Assembly: GCA_030037105.1 (NCBI GenBank)
Contig: JASHRY010000048.1
Span: forward strand, 1-9,962
Direction of reading: 5' to 3'
DNA: 9,962 bases
Origin: Xanthobacteraceae bacterium
GTDB taxonomy: Bacteria; Pseudomonadota; Alphaproteobacteria; Rhizobiales; Xanthobacteraceae
Part shown: in pieces, positions 5,920-9,962 of the stretch
Position numbering within the stretch: the stretch's first letter is position 1
Layout of the letters: the number at the start of each line of letters is the position of its first letter
The notes under the pieces: model-generated
What the model was told of the DNA's origin: nothing
Seen by the model: the letters and a program-made list of their open reading frames with translations, nothing else
Database searches by the model: none
Translations under genes and position numbers: made by a program

Positions 5920-7410
5920 GTGATCGAATCGGCGGCCATGGCGACGGTGCGCGTTCGGCTTGCCCATGCGGGCATCGCCGCGACCGCGCTTATTCTTGCG
6001 GCCTGCGCGGCGGTGCCTTCGCCCGTTGCGACGCAGGCTTCGCTGTCGGCGCCGGCAAAGCCGGCGGAAGCGGAAGCCGCCATGTCTCCGGCGGCGTTGC
6101 GCGAGCATCAGCGCATCCTTGCCACCTATGGCGGCGTTTACAACGATCCCCGACTGCAAAGCATGATCGAGCACGCCGTCGATCGCCTGGTTGCGGCGTC
6201 CGAGCGGCCCGACTTGCATTACAAAGTCACCATGCTTAATTCGCCGGCGATCAATGCCTTCGCCCTGCCCTCGGGGCAGCTTTACGTCACGCGCGGCCTC
6301 GTTGCTCTTGCCAATGACGAATCCGAACTCGCCTCCGTGCTCGCCCATGAAATGGGACATGTGATCGCGCGCCACGCCGCGATCCGCGAGCAGCAGGAGC
6401 GCCAGACCGCGCTGGTGAATCGCGTGGTCACCGACGTCATCAGCGACCCGCAAGAGGGCGCGCTGGCGCTCGCCAAGTCGAAGCTCGCGCTTGCGAGCTT
6501 CTCCCGCGCCCAGGAGTTCGAGGCGGACGCCATCGGCATCGGCATCGCCGCGCGCGCCGGTTACGACCCCTATGGCGCGGTCCGATTCCTCACCTCGATG
6601 GAGCAGAATTCCGCGCTCAAGCCGCGGCAAAACGGTGCCATCGATCCGCGCGCGCCGGACTTTTTGTCTTCGCATCCGGCGACTCCGGAGCGGGTCACCA
6701 ACGCGCTCGCCAATGCCCGCCAGTACGGCAGTCCGGCCCGCAGCGGCGCGCGCGACAAGGACGCCTATCTCGCCAGCATCGACGGCATCGTGTTCGGCGA
6801 GGATCCGAGCGAAGGCTTCGTGCGCGGCCGCCGCTTCCTGCATCCGCGGCTGGGCTTCACCTTCACCGCGCCCGAAGGCTTCACGCTCGACAACACGGCG
6901 CAGGCCGTGCTCGGCGTCAAGCATGGCGGCGGCGAGGCGCTGCGCCTCGACGTGGTCCGCGTTCCCGCCGAGCAGACGCTCGCGGCCTATCTCACCTCCG
7001 GTTGGATCGAGAACATCAATCCCGCCACCGTCGCGGACATCACTATTAACGGTTTTCCTGCCGCCACCGCCGCCGCCAAGGGCGATCAATGGGACTTCCG
7101 GCTCTACGCCATCCGCTTCGGCAGCGACGTCTATCGCTTCATCTTCGCCGCCAAGCATCTCACGCCGGAGATCGACCGCACCTTCCGCGAGTCGGTCGGC
7201 ACGTTCCGGCGCATGAGCCTCGCCGAGATTGAGGCGGCGAAGCCGCTGCGCCTGCAAGTGGTGACGGTCCGGCCCGGCGATACAGTCGAGAAGCTGGCAA
7301 GCCGAATGGCCGTTGCCGACCGTCAAGTGGAGCGTTTCCGCGTGCTCAACGGCCTCGAGCCGGGCGAACGGCTGAAACCGGGCAGCGAGGTCAAAATCGT
7401 CGTTGAATGA
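5920..7410 (+). CDS. M48-family metalloprotease lipoprotein with C-terminal LysM-like segment
   Basis: This 496-residue zinc metalloprotease is probably anchored to the periplasmic face of a membrane and acts on misfolded envelope proteins, as M48 relatives BepA and LoiP do in E. coli. The N-terminus has a hydrophobic segment ending in lipobox L26-A-A-C29. The zinc motif is H143-E-M-G-H147, with the third ligand E201 in FEADAIG. SSHPATPER (from 250) is the conserved downstream histidine segment. Residues of about 285-440 form an extra alpha/beta region. Residues 447-495 (VVTVRPGDTVEKLASRMAV, then LNGLEPGERLKPGSEVKIV) resemble a LysM peptidoglycan-binding motif. The start could be GTG 5920 or ATG 5938; neither has a strong ribosome-binding site, and both keep the lipobox. 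The gene follows the SNase-like gene by 28 bases with no visible terminator, suggesting an operon for exported proteins. Confidence 0.92.
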   Translation: MIESAAMATVRVRLAHAGIAATALILAACAAVPSPVATQASLSAPAKPAEAEAAMSPAALREHQRILATYGGVYNDPRLQSMIEHAVDRLVAASERPDLHYKVTMLNSPAINAFALPSGQLYVTRGLVALANDESELASVLAHEMGHVIARHAAIREQQERQTALVNRVVTDVISDPQEGALALAKSKLALASFSRAQEFEADAIGIGIAARAGYDPYGAVRFLTSMEQNSALKPRQNGAIDPRAPDFLSSHPATPERVTNALANARQYGSPARSGARDKDAYLASIDGIVFGEDPSEGFVRGRRFLHPRLGFTFTAPEGFTLDNTAQAVLGVKHGGGEALRLDVVRVPAEQTLAAYLTSGWIENINPATVADITINGFPAATAAAKGDQWDFRLYAIRFGSDVYRFIFAAKHLTPEIDRTFRESVGTFRRMSLAEIEAAKPLRLQVVTVRPGDTVEKLASRMAVADRQVERFRVLNGLEPGERLKPGSEVKIVVE

Positions 7411-7432
7411 CCGCGCGGCGCCGCGATCCACT

Positions 7433-7560
7433 CGTCATCGCGCGGGGCGCAGCGCCGAGGCAATCCAGCCGCTGGCGCGGCGCAAGTAGCGAAGCTCGAT
7501 TGCTTCGCGGAGCCTGTCATCGGGCCGCGCGACCATGCGCGGGCGTTGGCTCGCATGACG
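7433..7560. repeat. Composite palindromic intergenic repeat between convergent genes
   Basis: The element runs from CGTCATCGCGCGGGGCGCAG, with GGCAATCCAG near 7470, to an internal CGATTGCTTCGCGGAGCCTG and ends TCGCATGACG (7551-7560), roughly the inverse of its start. The 'GTCATTGCGAGGAGCG..GCAATCCAG / GATTGCTTCG.. GCAATGACG' arrangement is a common rhizobial dispersed repeat as I recall it. It produces spurious peptide frames such as the GSAKQSS readout on the minus strand here. It fills almost the entire 158-base space between the M48 gene and lpdA and likely serves as a bidirectional terminator. Confidence 0.6.
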
Positions 7561-7568
7561 CCGGCGTC

Positions 7569-8975
7569 TCAGAAGTTGATCGCCCGTTTGGCGACCGCCA
7601 GCGCCGCTTCCTTCATCGCTTCGTTCAGCGTCGGATGAGCGTGACAAGAGCGCGCGATATCCTCGGCGGAGGCGCCGAACTCCATGGCAATCGCAGCCTC
7701 CGCGATCATCGTTTCGGCGTCGGGTCCGAGGATGTGCACGCCGAGCACGCGATCGGTCTTGGCGTCGGCCAATATCTTGACGAACCCGTCGGTCGCGAGG
7801 TTCACCCGGGCGCGGCTGTTGGCGGTGAAAGGAAATTTGCCGACCTTGTAGGCGATGCCGGCTTCCTTCAACTCCTCTTCGCTCCGGCCGACGCAGGCGA
7901 TTTCCGGAAACGTATAGACGACGTTAGGAATGACCTCGTAGTTCACATGGCCGGCCTGCCCGGCGAGAATTTCCGCGACCGCGACGCCCTCCTCTTCCGC
8001 CTTGTGCGCGAGCATCGGGCCGGCAATGACATCGCCGATGGCGTAAACGCCGGAGACGCTGGTGCGGAAACGCGGATCGACGACGATGCGGCCGCGATTG
8101 TCCCGTCGCACGCCGAGCGCATCGAGGCCGAGGTCTTCGGTGTAGGGCACGCGGCCGATCGCTATGAGCACGATGTCCGCCTCCACCGCCTCCGCCGCAC
8201 CGCCGCCGCCGGCCGCCGGCTCGACCTTCACTTTGAGCGCCTTGCCGGACGCGTCGACGCCGGCGACTCTCGAGGAAAGCCTGAAGGCGATCCCCTGCTT
8301 CTGCTGCAGGCGCTGGAATTGTCGCGCCACCTCGCCGTCGACGCCGGGCAGGATGTGATCGAGAAACTCGACGATCGTCACCTCGGCGCCGAGCCGCCGC
8401 CATACCGAGCCGAGCTCGAGGCCGATGACGCCAGCGCCGACGACGAGCAGCTTCTGCGGCACCTTGGCGAATTCAAGCGCGCCGGTCGAGGAGACGATGC
8501 GCGTCTCGTCGATGTCGATGCCAGGAAGGCGCGCGACATCCGAGCCGGTGGCGACGACGATATTCTTGCTTTCAAGCGTCTGCGTCTTGCCGTCCGCGTT
8601 CTTCACCTCGACCTTGCCGGGCGCGGCGATCGAGCCGGCGCCGTGAAACGTTTCGATCTTGTTCTTCTTGAACAAGAACTCGACGCCCTTGACGTTGCTG
8701 TCGACGTTCTGCTCCTTGTATTTGATGAGCGCGGCAAGATCGACGCTCGGCTTGCCGACTTTGATCCCCATTTGCGCAAAGTCGTGGCCGGCCTCTTCAT
8801 AAAGCTCCGAGGCGTGCAGCATCGCCTTCGAGGGGATGCAGCCGACATTGAGACAGGTGCCGCCGAAGGTCGCCCGCTTCTCGACCACGGCCGTCTTCAG
8901 GCCGAGCTGCGCCGCGCGGATCGCGCAGACATAGCCGCCGGGACCGCTGCCGATGACGATGAGGTCGTAGGGCAT
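7569..8975 (-). CDS. lpdA: Dihydrolipoyl dehydrogenase (E3 of 2-oxo acid dehydrogenase complexes)
   Basis: This 468-residue cytoplasmic flavoprotein reoxidises dihydrolipoyl groups on E2 using FAD, an internal disulfide and NAD+. Visible elements: FAD-binding GSGPGG (9-14), redox disulfide C41/C46 in GGTCLNVGCIPSK, NAD-binding GAGVIG (180-185), the second FAD motif GVYAIGDVIAGPMLAHKAEE, and the C-terminal dimer-interface pair H447 and E452 in HAHPTLNEAM. A short Gly/Ala-rich stretch (AAGGGGAAEA, coded around 8190-8220) replaces a surface turn in the NAD domain and looks like a harmless insertion. The start MPYDLIVIG is the family norm; only a weak ribosome-binding site (GTGAG) is visible. Its position downstream of odhB identifies it as the E3 serving 2-oxoglutarate dehydrogenase. 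Confidence 0.97.
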   Translation of the reverse strand: MPYDLIVIGSGPGGYVCAIRAAQLGLKTAVVEKRATFGGTCLNVGCIPSKAMLHASELYEEAGHDFAQMGIKVGKPSVDLAALIKYKEQNVDSNVKGVEFLFKKNKIETFHGAGSIAAPGKVEVKNADGKTQTLESKNIVVATGSDVARLPGIDIDETRIVSSTGALEFAKVPQKLLVVGAGVIGLELGSVWRRLGAEVTIVEFLDHILPGVDGEVARQFQRLQQKQGIAFRLSSRVAGVDASGKALKVKVEPAAGGGGAAEAVEADIVLIAIGRVPYTEDLGLDALGVRRDNRGRIVVDPRFRTSVSGVYAIGDVIAGPMLAHKAEEEGVAVAEILAGQAGHVNYEVIPNVVYTFPEIACVGRSEEELKEAGIAYKVGKFPFTANSRARVNLATDGFVKILADAKTDRVLGVHILGPDAETMIAEAAIAMEFGASAEDIARSCHAHPTLNEAMKEAALAVAKRAINF

Positions 8976-9266
8976 GAATCGCTCACAAAGCCGGAACGAA
9001 GCGTATCGGTCCTCTATCAGTCCTGAAAGCCGAGCAACTTAACCCGCGTATACGAGCCACTCCGCTTGAACAGCTCCAATTGTCCGCAGTTTCACCCAGA
9101 ATAGCACGTTGCAAGCTTCGCTGGCGGCAAGTTCCGTTCAAAAGACAGAGGCTCGATTCCGATCTGTGCTCGATACTCGGCGAAGACGGCGTGAAAATGC
9201 AGTGGCGGGTACTTTGAAGATAGAACCGAATTCGCACCCCTTCGGCGACCACCAAGGCGGGCATGA
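8976..9266. other. 291-base spacer between odhB and lpdA, no supported gene
   Basis: This stretch is visibly less GC-rich than both neighbours. The only open frame is a 93-codon minus-strand one (8983-9264) with no recognisable motif, a cysteine- and serine-rich composition unlike the genes around it, and no convincing ribosome-binding site. I see no strong hairpin or repeat. It probably carries the lpdA promoter. One weak candidate is a TATTCT on the minus strand near 9100, but no matching -35 sits at a proper distance. The 291-base gap suggests lpdA has its own transcription start rather than relying only on read-through from odhB. Confidence 0.45.
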
Positions 9267-9962
9267 TTACAAATCCAGCACCAGCCGCGCCGGGTCCTCC
9301 AGGCTTTCCTTCACCCGCACCAGGAACGTCACCGCCTCGCGGCCGTCGACGAGGCGGTGGTCGTAAGAGAGCGCGAGATACATCATCGGCCGAATTTCGA
9401 TCTTGCCGTTGACCGCCATCGGCCGCTCCTCGATCTTGTGCATGCCGAGGATGCCGGATTGCGGCGCGTTGAGGATCGGCGTCGACATCAGCGAGCCGTA
9501 GACGCCACCGTTGGTGATGGTGAAGGTGCCGCCCTGCAGCTCCTCGATCTTCAGCGATCCGTCGCGGGCGCGGCGGCCGGCATCGGCGACCGCCTTCTCG
9601 ATCTCGGCAAGCGATTTCAGATCGCAGTCGCGCACCACCGGCACGACTAGGCCGCGCTCGGTGCCGACCGCGATGCCGATATGGTAGTAGTTCTTGTAGA
9701 CGATGTCGGTGCCGTCGATCTCGGCGTTGACGGCGGGGATTTCCTTGAGCGCCTCAACGCAGGCGCGCACGAAAAAGCCCATGAAGCCGAGCTTTGTCCC
9801 GTGCTTCTTCTCGAACAGGTCGCGGTACTGGCTGCGCAGCGCCATCACCTGCGTCATATCGACCTCGTTGAAGGTCGTGAGCATGGCGGCGGTGTTTTGC
9901 GCATCCTTGAGCCGGCGCGCGATGGTCGCCCGCAGCCGCGTCATGCGCACCCGCTCCTCGCG
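9267..9962 (-). CDS. odhB: Dihydrolipoyllysine-residue succinyltransferase (E2 of 2-oxoglutarate dehydrogenase), C-terminal part
   Basis: The gene enters from the right edge; about 231 residues of the C-terminal catalytic domain are present. E2o transfers the succinyl group from lipoyl-lysine to CoA in the TCA cycle and forms the core of the complex. The segment begins [22 protein letters not shown], continues with [14 protein letters not shown], has [19 protein letters not shown] (the succinyl-specific variant of this loop) and contains the catalytic HRLVDG (H codon at 9357-9359, D codon at 9345-9347), ending LVLDL before TAA. NEVDMT together with [16 protein letters not shown] distinguishes it from pyruvate E2. 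The lipoyl and peripheral-subunit-binding domains are outside the window. An internal GTG at 9950 is not the start. Confidence 0.95.
   Translation of the reverse strand, partial: REERVRMTRLRATIARRLKDAQNTAAMLTTFNEVDMTQVMALRSQYRDLFEKKHGTKLGFMGFFVRACVEALKEIPAVNAEIDGTDIVYKNYYHIGIAVGTERGLVVPVVRDCDLKSLAEIEKAVADAGRRARDGSLKIEELQGGTFTITNGGVYGSLMSTPILNAPQSGILGMHKIEERPMAVNGKIEIRPMMYLALSYDHRLVDGREAVTFLVRVKESLEDPARLVLDL

Noticed and set aside
4698..7431. Two long minus-strand frames (461 codons at 4698-6083 and 557 codons at 5758-7431) opposite LysR, SNase-like and M48 genes
   Set aside because: Arginine/alanine/aspartate-rich shadow frames without motifs; the plus-strand frames contain the HTH, SNase and HEMGH signatures.
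7407..9026. 539-codon plus-strand frame opposite lpdA
   Set aside because: It is antisense to a textbook dihydrolipoyl dehydrogenase and also runs through the palindromic repeat.
8983..9264. 93-codon minus-strand frame between odhB and lpdA as a small gene
   Set aside because: No recognisable motif, no convincing ribosome-binding site, and unusual composition; kept only as an uncharacterised spacer.
1..9962. CRISPR array, transposase, integrase or phage module
   Set aside because: No regularly spaced direct repeats and no mobile-element proteins were seen on either strand; the only repeats are short palindromic intergenic elements.

Overview
The window is GC-rich chromosomal DNA of an alphaproteobacterium, most likely of the order Hyphomicrobiales (Rhizobiales) near Bradyrhizobium, Rhodopseudomonas or Pseudolabrys. 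Four things point there: the codon bias, the odhB-lpdA arrangement, a rhizobial-type Ku, and three palindromic intergenic elements that look like dispersed families of that group. Apart from one gene fusion, the gene content is ordinary housekeeping and stress material. I see no CRISPR array, transposase, phage gene or defence island.

Layout from left to right. The window opens with the last codons of a LivF-type branched-chain amino-acid ABC transporter ATPase (ends 79). A tRNA-Arg(CCU) follows on the minus strand (178-254). A full acyl-CoA synthetase runs from 428 to 2122, preceded by a perfect 8-bp palindrome (326-345) and followed by a hairpin (2121-2159). Next comes ku (2298-3251), the DNA-end-binding protein of bacterial non-homologous end joining, behind a near-perfect EcfG/RpoE2-type general-stress promoter (2241-2265). 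Two palindromic repeats (3304-3342 and 3376-3464) separate ku from a divergently transcribed pair: a tautomerase-superfamily enzyme (minus, 3470-3850) and a LysR-type regulator (plus, 3939-4943).

The most unusual feature is the end of that LysR gene. Its last 43 or so codons closely match the C-terminal tail of the Ku protein encoded about 1.7 kb upstream, at both protein and DNA level. The LysR coding frame therefore appears to run into the 3' end of an otherwise lost second ku copy, giving a regulator with a basic Ku-like tail.

Downstream is a probable two-gene operon for exported proteins: an SNase-fold protein with degraded catalytic residues (5052-5891) and an M48 metalloprotease lipoprotein with a C-terminal LysM-like segment (5920-7410). 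A third composite repeat (7433-7560) lies between this operon and the convergent 2-oxoglutarate dehydrogenase genes: lpdA (E3, 7569-8975, minus) and the 3' part of odhB/sucB (E2, from 9267 past the right edge, minus). The 291-base spacer between those two genes contains no gene I can support.

How the genes relate: Ku supplies stress-inducible double-strand-break repair, with no ligD partner in the window; odhB and lpdA belong to the TCA cycle; the acyl-CoA synthetase feeds acyl-CoA metabolism; and LysR probably controls the divergent tautomerase.
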